A stretch of 64,000 bases of DNA from Artemia franciscana (Eukaryota; Arthropoda; Branchiopoda; Anostraca; Artemiidae), in assembly GCF_032884065.1 (NCBI RefSeq), contig NC_088868.1, positions 1,796,001 through 1,860,000 on the forward strand, read 5' to 3'. The translations under genes and the position numbers were made by a program. Below the pieces are notes generated by a model. That model was not told where the DNA came from. It did no database searches and worked only from the letters and a program-made list of their open reading frames with translations. Below, in pieces: positions 22,437 through 34,318 of the stretch (position 1 is its first letter; the number at the start of each line of letters is the position of its first letter).

Positions 22437-24057
22437 GAATAGAATAGAATAGGTTTTATTTGCACAATCTCTCGTAGTCATAAAACTAAATGGCGCTTGT
22501 GCTTACAAAAAAGAAAAAAGGATTAAATCAAACGACAAAAAAAATCAAAAGACAAATAGTTTAAAATCAACAATTGTTATACTTTGATACAAAGAAAGGG
22601 ATGAATGAGTTGGAAAAACGATTTGTGCGTGAAGGAGGTGCTGCTAATCTGTCAAATTTCTTCAACCTAGTACTTCGATGTTTAACTAAAACTGGTGGTA
22701 GTATCGATCTTTATTTATCACTTCTGAGAAGATATTGGCCAAATTCAAGGATCAAACTGAGACGACGCTCTTGAAGAGAGGGAATTTGTAAAGTGGATAA
22801 TGCTAACTTATATTCGGTAAAAGCATCGCACAATATTACTTTGACTGCTCTTTTTTGTATTGACTCAATCTGGTCACTTAGGTAAATAGTGTTATTGACT
22901 TGTGGGCCCCATACGGGACATGCATACTCTAAAATTGGTCAAATGTAAGTAAGATAGGCTATCCTTAGTTGTGTCACTGAAAAACCAAATCGACGCATTA
23001 GTATAAGTGTCCGCATCGCACTATTTGCCTTTTTGATAATTGTATCGACATGGAGGCTGAAAGAGCAGTCGATGCTAAACTTGACACCGAGCACTACTGC
23101 CGAAGATTCACTAGGATAAAGAGGAGGAGGGCACACAAAGTCTCTCTTCGGGGGATTAAAGCGAAGGATTTTAGTCTTTCCTTCGTTGATTTGGAGGCTG
23201 TTCGCAGTACATTCAACTTTGAAGTTGTTGATTATTTCGTTATAGAATTAGGGGACAGCCTCAGACTTCTCAACAATGTACTTCAGTAGGACTGACATGT
23301 CGTCTACATACTTAAATCTTTCTTCATAGCCGGAAAGGATGAAATTTATCACTGCCAAAAACAGTAGACTAGCGAGCTTAGTACCTTGTGGGGCTCCGCA
23401 GGTAAGCTCGACCCATTCGGAGTCGGTATCTCCTGGGAAAAGACTGTAAACGCACTGATAGTGGGCTTGTAAAAAATTGATCACTAAAAGGAGAATATGT
23501 TTTTGCGCACTCATGGTGCGTAGATTTGTGATAGCAACGGAATGGCGGATAAGATCAAAAGCCTTTCGGTAGTCTACGAGGAGAAGGTCGACTATAGCAC
23601 TTCCTCGGTCGAGCCACTCGACAATGAGATGGTACATCCGTACTAAATAAACAGTTGTGCTGCTGCCTCTTAAGTATCCATACTGATACGGGTAAAGATG
23701 TGCAGAGACCTGTGACATAAGTTTGCGGTAAATAAAAGTTTCTGCAACTTTAGAAAGGTTCGGAGTTATTGATATAGGCCGGAGTTGATCAGAAGATTTT
23801 GGACACCTTACTTTTGGAATAACGCGGACATATGCTCTTTTCCAAGCACTAGGGAATACTTGCTGAAGGAAACATTGGTTGATTATAGAAGAGAGTGGCT
23901 TAGCAAGAAAAATGGCGAATTCACGTAACAGCTTTACTGGAAGCTCACCTGGGTAGGACGCACAGTTCGCTTTCAGTCTTAGGAGTTCCTTATAAAGAGT
24001 GAAGTCAGAGACCTCACATACGTCCTCAATCTCTGCACCAGCAATGATAGTATACTG
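22437..24057 (-). mobile_element. 5'-truncated CR1-like retrotransposon, reverse transcriptase
   Basis: The minus strand reads LRPISITPNLSKVAETFIYR, VDYRKAFDLIRHSV, TCGAPQGTKLASLLF, FKYVDDMSVL, then in other frames VVLGVKFSIDCSFSLHVDTI, LEYACPVWGPQ and IQKRAVKVI. These are the reverse transcriptase palm and thumb blocks of CR1-like elements. The 3' end (22437) is (TATTC)n. Both ends abut AGAGATA, at 22430-22436 and 24058-24064, a 7-bp target duplication. The endonuclease and ORF1 are missing. At least two frame breaks are present, so it is inactive. Confidence 0.9.
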
Positions 24058-24450
24058 AGAGATAAGCTACTGAAGATAATAGATAATGTTTTTGAAGGAG
24101 GAGAAGTACCTATCTAGTTAGGAAATCGTTAATTAAGCCACTGTGTAAGAAAGCTAATAGGATTGAGTATGGTAATTAAACAAGCATTAGCCTGGTGTCT
24201 TTAGGTGTCAAATTACTCAGTAATATAATATTTTTGTAGAGCGAAGGATCTCAAGAAAGGCAATGGCAGAAGACAAAATCTAATGTGGAAGAATAATTTC
24301 CTGGATTTTTTTTTATGCAATGATTTAAGCATCCTAGAGGAAAGTATGAGAAAAATTAGCTTTCTTTTAGAGTTTTTGCAGTTTACGGTATTAGAATAGG
24401 TTACAAAATTGATTTTACCCTTGACTGTTTGGCGGTTTTTTTTATTACAT
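24058..24450 (+). pseudogene. RTE relic, middle segment
   Basis: Frames give LLKIIDNVFEGGEVP, SLVSLGVKLLSN, and LCNDLSILEESMRKISFLLE, where the last stands for the YADD-L-S-I-L catalytic region of RTE elements with the catalytic Asp pair damaged. The core fingers are deleted. It continues the piece at 21946-22436 and is followed by the PiggyBac relic. Confidence 0.7.
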
Positions 24451-24589
24451 AGCTGTTCAGGCGGGGGACATATTTACCCCATAACTAAAAACTCTTGTAA
24501 ATAAAAACTTTTTTCAGACAGAAAATTTTAATTTTACTTTAGGCAAATGCAATAAAATACAATATTTTCAACATAAAATGAATCACCTA

Positions 24590-25740
24590 AATACATTCTG
24601 GACAAACTTTGCTGAGGTGGTCCATGCGGCCCTTCCTTGCGGATACAGCAGAACCTATTCGTCTTTCCGTCAGCTGAACAAGGACAGAGACTGCAGTCCT
24701 GACTTTTTTGGCCAGAATCAGGAATTCAGCGTCTGAACCACCTGCAGATTCCATTCTATTGGACGCTAGCTTTTAAAGTTCTCAAGGAAGTGAGTTGATG
24801 GATACTCTAGCCACCAAAAGAGGCTTTGCAAGGGATAGTCCCAACTGTATGAGAATTTGTCGTCACAGCACCACCTTTTATTGGCTTTAGGTTGTGTTGA
24901 CAAGTACTCATGTGCTTGTGCCTGCAATAGCATGCATTACAAGGAAGATTGCAAGTGGACAGCGCTGACATTGACGGCTGGTCGTGTACATTTCGATGTA
25001 AACTGTCAATACTAGATTCATTTCTGTTGTAAAACTCATGTATCTGTGGCTCGCTTTAGTTTGTATTCATCGTGTTTGTATTTTGCATTGAAGAGATCAA
25101 AGCTACTGCTCTGCTATTCTTATGCACATACGATACAATAAGCTTCTTCTGAGCAAATCAAAAATTTGAGGAACCAGGCTCAAGGTCCTAGTGCTGAAGA
25201 AACACTTCTGGGAGCTCAGGTTTGTTCTTGCTGAAAGTTCCTACGTAGGTAGTATTCTGTCTGTTCAGCTCATCAGCCAACTCAATCGATGGGTACCAAT
25301 GTTCTGCGGTTATGTTTCTGTTTGCGTTCAAGACCGGCACATCCATACTCGAAGCGGTGTGGCTAGGAATGGATGTTGACTCAGTTCAAACCATTTCATT
25401 GGTTTTGTCACAATATATGAAAGCAGTAAATGAGTTGTAGGTGCGGACATTAGTCAAATGCTGTATATTCAGTCCTTAATTGGATGGCTTCAAGGGATGT
25501 TCATTCTAAACACAAATCGGACCATAAAGGGAAACGATTATTTCGTCGATTTTCAAATACTCAGATTGGGTGAAAATCTTGTAGCATTTTGTAATCAAAG
25601 AACAAAAACGATCTGTAATAGGAGCTAAATGTTCTTGACGTTGTCGATTCCGAAAATCATCAGAGGGAAAACAACCCTCGATGAACAGAAAGAAGGAATG
25701 GAAGGGAAAAGCATAGGAGGGTAAGAATATTCAACTTCTT
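24590..25740 (-). pseudogene. decayed PiggyBac transposase
   Basis: On the minus strand, from high to low coordinates: DDFRNRQREHLAPITDRF, YLKIDE, NRNITAEHWYPSIELADELN, TTYVGTFSKNKPELPEVF, then SYVHKNSRAVALISSMQNT and a Cys/His-containing tail. This is the PiggyBac order: D-K-x-x-P-I, I-D-E-x-x-V, the N-x-T-x-D-x-W-F-T-S block (Asp replaced here), V-G-T-x-x-x-N-K and V-x-x-x-S-T-x-H. Stops and shifts are frequent. A 54-codon frame at about 24598-24762 ends in CPECI and may be part of the C-terminal finger. It sits inside the RTE relic. Confidence 0.85.
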
Positions 25741-25799
25741 GGTAAGAAATAATTTTGGAACAGCAAAAACGCTAAATTTACTTCTAAAAATATTGCAAG

Positions 25800-26280
25800 A
25801 CCTTAAGCATTGGTATAAAAAAAATGATGGAAGTAGTGCAACTATATTCTCCCTATTGAATGTTAGTCAGTCAGGCTCTCCACAGTTGAAAAAAGTATGG
25901 AAGTATAGGAAAATAAGTATGCGAACTAACATCGGAATTTCGGAAGCTACAGTGATAACAGTGGTGAATCATGCTCCTGAACAAGGGTGCTCTGAAAAAT
26001 AGACACAGATTTGCTAGATCTTCTCCAAAGAAATTACCAACGGATTGTTTCGGATACCCTGCAGACTGACCGTATTAGCCAATTGTCTAGGGCTAAATAG
26101 AAAGAAGTTTGTCCATGTTAGAAGTTGGGAGGAAGTCATAAATAAAGAACTCAAGGAAATTGGAAGTTCCTGGGAGGGTATTTTGAGGGAAACTTTAAAT
26201 GTATTAGGATCCAGGACAAGCTTACGTATCTGTATTGACCTCAAGCGGCTTGTTGCTGCGGTGATTTGTCAGTGTTAGGA
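25800..26280 (+). pseudogene. RTE relic, 3' segment
   Basis: QLKKVWKYRKISMRTNIGIS, EATVITVV, LLDLLQRNYQRIVSDTLQTD and RSWEEVINKELKEIGSSWEG match the C-terminal region that also survives at 42812-43246. It carries many frameshifts. It ends with an (AGT)-like tail (ttaggagtaatacc). Confidence 0.8.
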
Positions 26281-27101
26281 GTAATACCATATTCAAAAAC
26301 CAGCCTACACTGTGGGAGACCTATTTTTCCTACCAAAGATAGAACAGAGAATCGAACTAGTATGACGTTCGTAAGTAAATGAAAATTTGTTTTACCCCTG
26401 GGACAAGGGCCACTTTAAGACACGTTGCTACTAACACACAGTGATCGTAAATATATCTGTTAGCTGTTACTATTTGACAAAACTTTTCTTCGTCAAGTTT
26501 TCTTAATTTTTCTTCAATGTAATTAACTTTTTTAGTATAGTTAATTAACTCTAGGCATAGCAGTGAGCAAATCCTATTTTTCTGCTTTTAAAAGAGTATT
26601 CATATGGCTTTTATGTCACTTACATTGATAGTGGAAGCTACATGTCAGAAATTCTTCATTTGACTTACATGTTTTTTCCACTCAAACGCAATATTCACCG
26701 AATCTACAAATTTATTTTAGTTTTTGTAGGTCTATTTCAAATCATCTGAATTACGGTGCCAAGTTCCAAACGATAAATAAAAGCATTACAATGGCTGAAC
26801 AGCTAAATGGCCTCCAGACATTTAACAAGAACAATAGTAATAAAGGAGGTAATAAAGCAATATTAATAAATAACCTGTTTCCCTGCTTCAAACAACTTTA
26901 CTTCGAGCATGAATAAGGAAGAGTGAGGAGCTTGCCCCGACCCATGCTTTGTGGAGTTTATGTTAAGTTAATGGTTAAGTTGTATAAACTGATTGAAAAA
27001 TTTTGTGTTAATAAATTGATAACATAGATTAACGGTACAAATTAATGTATTGATTATGTTTAATATATGTCCAAAGTTAGTTACAGAGCGTTGGCGTCAA
27101 A
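26281..27101. other. no gene seen
   Basis: AT-rich, with no frame or repeat I can name. It lies on the 3' side of the carbonic anhydrase gene, where a C-terminal exon would be expected, but none was recognised. Confidence 0.5.
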
Positions 27102-27272
27102 AATGCTTGACAAGCTATTACTTCAAGAAGGAAATTTATTACAATCTATGATTTCAAAAATGCTTATCAAGCTATTACTTCAAGAAGGAAATTTATTACA
27201 ATATATAATTTCAAAAATGCTTAACAAGCTATTACTTCAAGAAGGAAATTTATTACAATATATGATTTCAGA
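27102..27272 (+). repeat. 57-bp minisatellite, three copies
   Basis: Three units start at 27102, 27159 and 27216 with only a few base differences (aatgcttgacaagctatta...). Because 57 is 19 codons the frame stays open, spelling KLLLQEGNLLQ in each unit inside a 72-codon frame (27067-27285). I see no other sign of a gene. Confidence 0.95.
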
Positions 27273-27862
27273 TGCACAGTCTTAAGCAAATATGTGTAGG
27301 TCTGATCGATCTATACTTTACTACCCTATAGTAGCATATCTTTTCGTTCTGTTATATCTTTTTAGAAATATGTATCATGGTTGCATCATAAACTGACAGA
27401 AAGCTGCAGCCTAGTGAGTAGTGAACCACAGCCTATTATATTCTCTTGCATCTTCGTGCTTCTCAAGACGCAGCTCAATATCTATCGAAACCCAGTGCAG
27501 GACAGCTGTATTATTTAATTAAACCCTAATAGAATGCCGTACTCAATATTAAACCCTTGAGTAGTATAACATATAATCAAATTTTGAGTAAATATTTATG
27601 TCTGTTAGAAAGAATAAATGAACAAAAAAAGGAATCAATAAAAGGAATAAATAAAAGGAATAAATGAGCAAAGGAATGGTAAGATTAAATTTGGTCTGCA
27701 ATCTCCCTTTTGAATATAACGTGATAATTACAACAGCACAATTTATTAAAAAACAAACCTCATAACGGAAAAGAGAAAATTGAAAAACCACAGAAAAACT
27801 GCCAGCATTTTTTATGCTAAAAGTGAAATTTGGTATCCAATGTGGAAATTTTAATGACTTAC
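27273..27862. other. no gene seen
   Basis: Intron or 3' flank of the carbonic anhydrase gene. A minus-strand stretch at about 27415-27515 reads LHWVSIDIELRLEKHEDARE before a stop and could be a mobile-element scrap. Confidence 0.45.
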
Positions 27863-28093
27863 TTGTTTATTAGATGCTGTGATCGGGGTTGTAAATACGG
27901 TCCAGTATACTGCTTCATTGCAATCTGGAGTAGTTAGAGATCCATGGTATCTATAAAACTGTCCAAGGTCAGAAGGCAGAATATTTTTCAACCGGAATTC
28001 TGAATCGTTTCGAGATGTATTTGTTTCAGCAATTGTTACTTCGTGGAGCATGTCTATGATGGGAAAAAGATTTGGGTTGTCACTTTCTGATTC
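27863..28093 (-). CDS. alpha-carbonic anhydrase exon with the SLTTPDC active-site loop
   Basis: This 231-base exon, phase 0 at both ends, follows a long T-rich tract ending in CAG and stops at a GTAAGT donor. It encodes 77 residues from ESESDNP to ASNKQ and includes FYRYHGSLTTPDCNEAVYW. The first Thr of LTTP is the conserved active-site Thr (199 in CA II), and the Trp of VYWTVF matches Trp209. The Cys of TTPDC should pair with that of ALCGG, as in secreted carbonic anhydrases. Two more N-glycosylation sequons (NTS, NDS) are present. A further exon carrying the F-R-x-L segment and C-terminus must lie at lower coordinates; I could not identify it. Confidence 0.97.
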
Positions 28094-28723
28094 CTGAAAA
28101 AAAAAATTAATTTGATAATTAAATCCTGGCAAATCATTGAAAATGTGGCCACTGTAATATAGGCCACCATGATTTGGATATATCACTTAAAAGGCAATGG
28201 GTTTGTATAAGGATGATTCAGATTATAAGAAATTTCTTAGGGTACCAAGGACAGCGAAAATAATAGCTAATTTTTGAAACGAAAAATTACTCAACCACTT
28301 TACGTTGTAGAAATTTTCTGAATGCAAGAGTTTTATTGCTTTTATATCAGGCTTTAATTTACATATATTTTTTGAATGACCATATGTTACGGGCAAGCAA
28401 ATGTTAATGAACCTGTTAATTTTTTCAAAATAAAGCTATGCATCCTATTAGTGGGTAAATGTGGGTTAAAAAGTGGGTTAAAATGTGCTTAGTATTACAA
28501 ATTGTTTCAACAAGCTGCTTGTGCTTAATGCAGGCCAGTTACTGGAATACCAGGTTGAAGTTTTGCCCTATCAATGCTAGAATTATGTAAGTCCTGAGGT
28601 TTCACTAATTACTTTAGTGACAATAGGTCGTCTCATCACTATGAAACGTGTCATCATAATGATATCATCGTCACAAATCGACACCAAAGTGATGCCAAAT
28701 CGGCTTCCTTTTTAGATTTTTAG
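28094..28723. other. carbonic anhydrase intron, no feature
   Basis: Apart from the T-rich polypyrimidine tract next to the exon, nothing is recognisable. Confidence 0.6.
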
Positions 28724-29055
28724 GGGGCTAGTGGTTGGAACTCCATTCCAGAGAATCTCCGGTCAGCTGAGTACCCGGGGCTGTTTAAAAGTAAGTTGAA
28801 AAATTTATTCGTCAAGTCAAGGGTCATAGTTTTTTTCTCGTTATTATTATTGTAATCATGAGATGATGATAAATTGGTCAGATTTTTTTTTTCTTTCCCT
28901 TTCTTTTTTGTTTGTATTTAGTTAATTAGTAGTTAGAGTTATTTAAATGCACCTGCATAGCTGCAAGTACTTTTTGTAGCTTTCTCAGGGCAGGAACTGA
29001 CAGTTAAGTTCAATGTCTTGTTTGTTTGTAAATAAATGTGACCTGAGCTGAAATG
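28724..29055 (+). mobile_element. 3' end of a CR1-like retrotransposon, severely 5'-truncated
   Basis: GASGWNSIPENLRSAEYPGL followed by FKSKLKNLF is the final W-N-x-x-P...F-K-x-x-L motif found at the C-terminus of many non-LTR reverse transcriptases, followed by a stop and about 200 bases of 3' UTR ending ttgtttgtaaataaatgtgacc. It lies in the 13-kb carbonic anhydrase intron. Confidence 0.65.
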
Positions 29056-29104
29056 AACACAACCATATATTTATCTTGAAAAACTAAGGAAATATGATCC
29101 CTTC

Positions 29105-30730
29105 TATCAAATAGTTCGTGGTAACGAACTGTAGTATGGAGCGACTCGGCTCAATAGTAACAAACACTTTAAAAAATGGAATTTTGATACCAATAGCTAC
29201 ATCAAAAGAATCGCACTTTAATGCTGATTTTAAATATATAAATTTCATCAGGTTTAGTCTTACCCATCAAAAGTTACGAGCCTGAGAAAATTTGCGTTAT
29301 TTTAGAAAATAGGGCGAACCCCCCTCCCCTAAAAGTCACAGAATCTTTACGAAACTCACACCATCAGATTCAGCGTATCAAAGAATCCTACTGTCGAAGT
29401 TTCAAGCCCCTATCTGCAAAAATGTGGAATTTTGTATTTTTTGCCAGAAGGGAGATAAACACGGATGCGTGTTTATTTGTTTTTTTCCCCCCAGGGGTGA
29501 TTGTATCGACCCAGTTGTCCTAGAATATTGCAAGAGGGATCATTCTAACGGAAATGAAAAGTTCTAGTGTCCTTATTAAGTGACCAAAAAATTGGAACGC
29601 ACCTAGGCCCCCTCCCAAGCTAATTATTTTCCCAAAGTCAACGGATCCAAATTTTGAGATAGCCATTTTATTCAGCATAGTATAAAAACCTTATAACTAT
29701 GTCTTTGGGGACGACTTACTCCCCCATAGTCCCCGTGGGAGGGGCTACAAGTTACAAACTTTGACCAGTGCTTACATATAGTAATGGTTATTGGGAAGTG
29801 TACAGGCGTTTTCAGGAGGATTTTTTGGTTGGGGGGAGAGTTTGAGAACAGGGGGATAGGCTGGGGGAGCTTTCCGTCGAGGAATTTGTCATGGTGGAGG
29901 AAAATTTCCATGAAGGGAGCGCAGGATTTACTAGCACTATTTAAAAAAAAACAATGAAAAAATAAATATGAAAACTTTTTTTCAGCTGGAAGTAAGGAGC
30001 AGCATTAAAACTTAAAACAAACAGAAATTATTACCCATATGAGGGCTCAACTCCTCCTAATACCCCGCTCTTTACGCTAAAGTATTTTTTATTAATTTCA
30101 ACTATTTATTCAACGGCTTTTGTGATTCAGGGGTCATTCTTAATCAATTGGGACAAAATTTAAGCTTTAGTGTAAAGAGCGAGGCGCTGACGAGGCGGTG
30201 AACCCCCTCATATATGTAATAAAAACATGAGAATACACAACTTCTTTACGTAAGCTAATTTATAAATTACATATATCTTTTACTAATAAAAAGATTCGTA
30301 AAAAATTAAAAGTTCTAGTTGCCTTTATCTTAATTAACCAAAAAATCGGAGGGCAACTAAGCTTCCTCCCCCGCTCTTTTTTCTCAAAATCATTCGATAA
30401 AAATTATGAGAAAGCCATTTAGCCAAAAAAAAATAAAAAAAATACAAATTTTGTTTTAATTATTCCTCTGCGGAGAGCCAAAATCATAACATACATTGAT
30501 TCAAAAACGTTCAGAAATCAAATTAAAAAAACGAGTTTTTTTTAACTGAAAGTAAGGAGCGACATTAAAACTTAAAATGAACAGAAATTACTTCGTGTAT
30601 GAAAGGAGTTGCTTCCTCATCAACGCCCCTTTCTTTACACTAAAGTTTTTTACTATTTTAAAAAGTAGAGTGAAGAGAAAGGGTCAATCTTTAGCGTAAA
30701 GAGCAGGGCGTTTTCGCCCTGCTCTATATA
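29105..30730 (+). repeat. modular hairpin element, copy C (plus orientation)
   Basis: It starts A|TCAAATAGTTCGTGGTAACG; the body is colinear with copy A, with an internal foldback at about 29990-30240. The terminal palindrome is cut short and ends in a new 11-bp hairpin, agagcagggcg-tttt-cgccctgctct, at about 30698-30723. Part of this copy is a good reference for the family. Confidence 0.9.
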
Positions 30731-32219
30731 AAAATTTTTTCGAGTTTAAAATTGAATATAATCGGATTTAAACAGTGAACGTCATAGATTATATGGCCAG
30801 CCCTTGGTGCCGGACATACATTTGGATCCTAAAGTTAACCTTCTTAGTGCTAGTATATATTCTCTTTCTTTGGTTAATGTAGTTCATAAGTATCGTTAGG
30901 GCTACATATTCTCCTGTTAATTTCAGCTATTCACATGCGTGTACATATGGCGGTGGGCATACCAACGCCTATCCTTCGTTTGGAAGAACTTATAGCACAA
31001 AAACGTTTAGTTCTTACAAAAAACCCAGTGATTTTAAAGAGATCCTTAAACAATTCTCTCCCTCATACACTTTAAAAATATATTTTAGGGCCACTCCCTA
31101 ATACATAAATACCACCTTGGACTAAGCAACAAGTCAGCAGATTTTTTTTAGTTTCCTAAAAATTAGCAGTACGAGCCAAGTATTGAAGAGGAAAAGCACA
31201 AAAATAATGTATTAACCAATAAAATCCAAAAAACTTATTGTTTAACTTAAGACTATTTCAATTTGATTAAAGTGGCATTAAAATTTCATAAGCATTGGCA
31301 TTTCGAACCAAGTATTTATGACAAAGAAGTAAAAAATAATAAAAAAAATACAAACTTTTTGTTTAGGCTGTGACTCTTTTTGTTAGCAAGTGACTCTGAA
31401 GTGCTAACTAATAGATATGTTCTGAAGGTAATGAAGTAATAATTATTTCGTTATAGTTTAGATAAGAACAGGAAAATGACAGGTATAAGATTATTTTCTT
31501 GTATAGACACGGGAGCATTATCGATGGAATCTTTTCATTCCTTGTTTGATACACGGGAAGAGAAATATTACAAAGTATTCTACAGAAAAAAAATAATAAC
31601 ATGAAACTCGCACAAAAAAAACAGCTCTTACAGATTTTTTGTCTGGGTCTCATTGTTACACGATACTAGTCAAAGAGTCTTTTGGGAGACAGGCAGCAAC
31701 AATTTTTTTTATGCTCATTTATGAGGACTGTACACTCTTTTATAAAGACAAAAGAAAAAACGAAAAATTTATTTGTTCCCTCTATACAAAAAATTAAAAA
31801 AGGACACTATGGTTCCTTTTTTGAGTCCAAATCAATTCAATGTACTAAAAAATGTATTATTACTATTATTGTATCTGTTTCTTTTAGCTATGTCACTTTG
31901 TATGGAAGGAGTTGCCTTAAGTCTCATTCAATTGAAGAATGAAAGTCATTGTGCCCCTTTTCTGAGTCAAAACTAATTGGAAGGCGGCCAGGCCTTATTC
32001 AACGCTTTTTCAAGTTAACCGTCCTCTCAACTCTCAAACACATCCAATAAAAATTTAAGGTAGTTTTGTCGCTTACAAAAATCAAAGGGGCATTAAACGA
32101 GCCTATGGGAATAGTATGAGCCCCACAGCTCCTGGAGCAAGCTCTATGAATTTTGCAACTTCCCCATTATCCACAAATAGGTTTTGTTAATGGCAAGTGG
32201 GGCATTTTTGATCTTTGAT
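30731..32219. other. carbonic anhydrase intron, no feature
   Basis: AT-rich sequence with short chance frames only (81 and 86 codons near 31.4-31.9 kb), showing no recognisable domain. Confidence 0.55.
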
Positions 32220-32935
32220 CTCCAAAACAGCTAAGGGTATAAAGTTAGAACTTTTACGGTGTGCTAAAAGGGACGTTAAACTAAATCAAAATACAGTATG
32301 CGCAGTGAAAATGTCAAAAAATGTATGTGCACTACCTTAGGAGCAGCTAAGGGTATTCAATTCAAACTGTAAAGAAATGTTGAGGGAGATGTTGTACTTG
32401 ATTAAAAGATAGTATGCCTATCTTGGTCGTTGATAAATAGAAAAAAAACTAATTTTTTCAACTAGAAAGTAAGGAATAACATAAAAACTTAAAATGAACA
32501 GAAATTATTAAGTATATAGTGGTGTTGCCTCCTCCTTGACATTTACTCATCGTGTAAAATTCTTTTAGTAATTAAAGATAAGTTCATTTTCGGTGATTAA
32601 AGAAAAAGAAAAGAAAATTGTTCTAATCAAACGACCCTTGTGCATTGGGAGTCGCTCTTAAAGTCCATATTTAGGAGTTTCTTTTACTATTGTGCCACGT
32701 CGCTTTTTACTTACAGTTGGCTACCATAAAACTATTTGAAAAGGGCGCAACTGAAATATCTAATGAACGGCTAAGGTAATCAAGTTGAAAATTTCAGGCC
32801 ATGTCTTTTAAACCAAATCAAAAGACATCCAAGGAGTGAAAACTGTACATTTGTAAAATCCCAGGAACACCTAAGTACATCGAGTTGAAAATTTCAAAGA
32901 AAGTTGAGGTGGATGTAAGTATTAGTGGGGGCATA
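32220..32935 (+). repeat. tandem repeat of about 120 bp, interrupted
   Basis: Units at about 32224, 32340, 32758 and 32865 share (g)cagctaagggtat, a t-rich segment with aacttt or aatttc, and aatcaaaa...agtatgc. The middle is occupied by a short hairpin-element derivative. Confidence 0.65.
32447..32742 (-). repeat. internally deleted hairpin-element derivative
   Basis: The left side (aactagaaagtaaggaataacataaaaacttaaaatgaacag) is the module and the right side (acgtcgctttttacttacagttggctaccataaaactattt) is the diverged 5' terminus in reverse. About 1.3 kb of body is missing. Confidence 0.7.
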
Positions 32936-34318
32936 ATTATTTTAAATATGTACATTGAGAGTGTATAATAGGAGCTACTAGTCCCTCAAGATGTTATTAC
33001 GCACGCCTGTATTTGACACGTGCATCTGTAGCGGTATAGTACCCTTACGTAAAAGGGACTGTTTTCTAAAGGTACAGGTGCTAATTAACTAATAAGGAGA
33101 GTTTACTTTGGTTTTTATTGAATAGGGTGTATTAGTTATATCATAGTTTTTATTTTTACGTAATAGGACGTGTTAGAGTCCACTAGCCAAACGGGGAAGT
33201 TTTATTAAGACATTTTTATTTAAGACCTTTTTTTCATGACATTTGAAGAGGTTTTTAAGACATTTTCTTTATGACTTTTAGATCATGATTTCCTTAGTTC
33301 TTACGTAGTAGGGATCGTTAACCAGTATTAAAGATGATGCATTTACACGTGACTTGTTTTTTAAGGGTCCCTGGGAAATCTCTGCCTGTAACCAAGGAGG
33401 ACACACACATGGCATGTTGCATAATAATTTAAGAAGTCTTTTCTTTCAGGGTGTTTTTTTTCTTACTGAACCATTATAATCTACAAATTTTTGGTCCGCA
33501 TGAGGACTTGAATATAAGACCAATGATTTCCCCCGATGACCAGACTGGAGCCTTAGCCATCTGGACCAGTAATCTATTCATAATATTGTGATTCGAGGAG
33601 CACTTTCTACATGATAACCTATTGTATGCAAGGCAAACCTACTGTCCCATGTACTAAGTGATTAAATGATTTGCAGTTTCTCAACCCTTTGTACATGAGA
33701 CCACAAATATCCCAATCCTATTGATTTTTGGTCTATTATGCACACCTTCCTATTAGAGCGTTATTAATTTTCTAAGGTGATCTACACAAATTGAGTTAGC
33801 TGTTCAATCAATGAGATATAACACAGCACTAGCCTTGGATATTTCATTAGATAAATGATTACCTATTGAAGTTTAATCCTGAAACAAGAAATCTAAAGAA
33901 TTAAGTCTTTTTTACTTGCAACTATTATTAATTGAAAACAAATTTACAAACATTATTAAAACACAGAAAAAGAAATTTAAAAATAAACAAACAGAAAAAA
34001 TAAAACGTGAAAAAAGCTTATATAGGATAAAATACAAGCAAATAGAACCATGATTTAGAGAAAGGTTAGAACCCTAGCAACCATTTTCAGCGAATGGGTT
34101 GAAATTAAAGACAATTTTAAGCATATTAAGAGGCATTTTTGAGTGTTCCTTATGAAAATACTACGCTTCTGCTGCTGTAACAGACGCATAGGCAAGAAAA
34201 AAGAGACACAGTTCTTGCAATTGTTTATTTCTAAGACCTTTTGATGAAAATGCCACGTTTTTGAGCCAAGAATATGCCTATTCAAACCACCATTCGGTCT
34301 AAGCCTAATTCCCTGATT
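32936..34318. other. carbonic anhydrase intron, no feature
   Basis: Nothing recognisable beyond AT-rich sequence. Confidence 0.55.
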
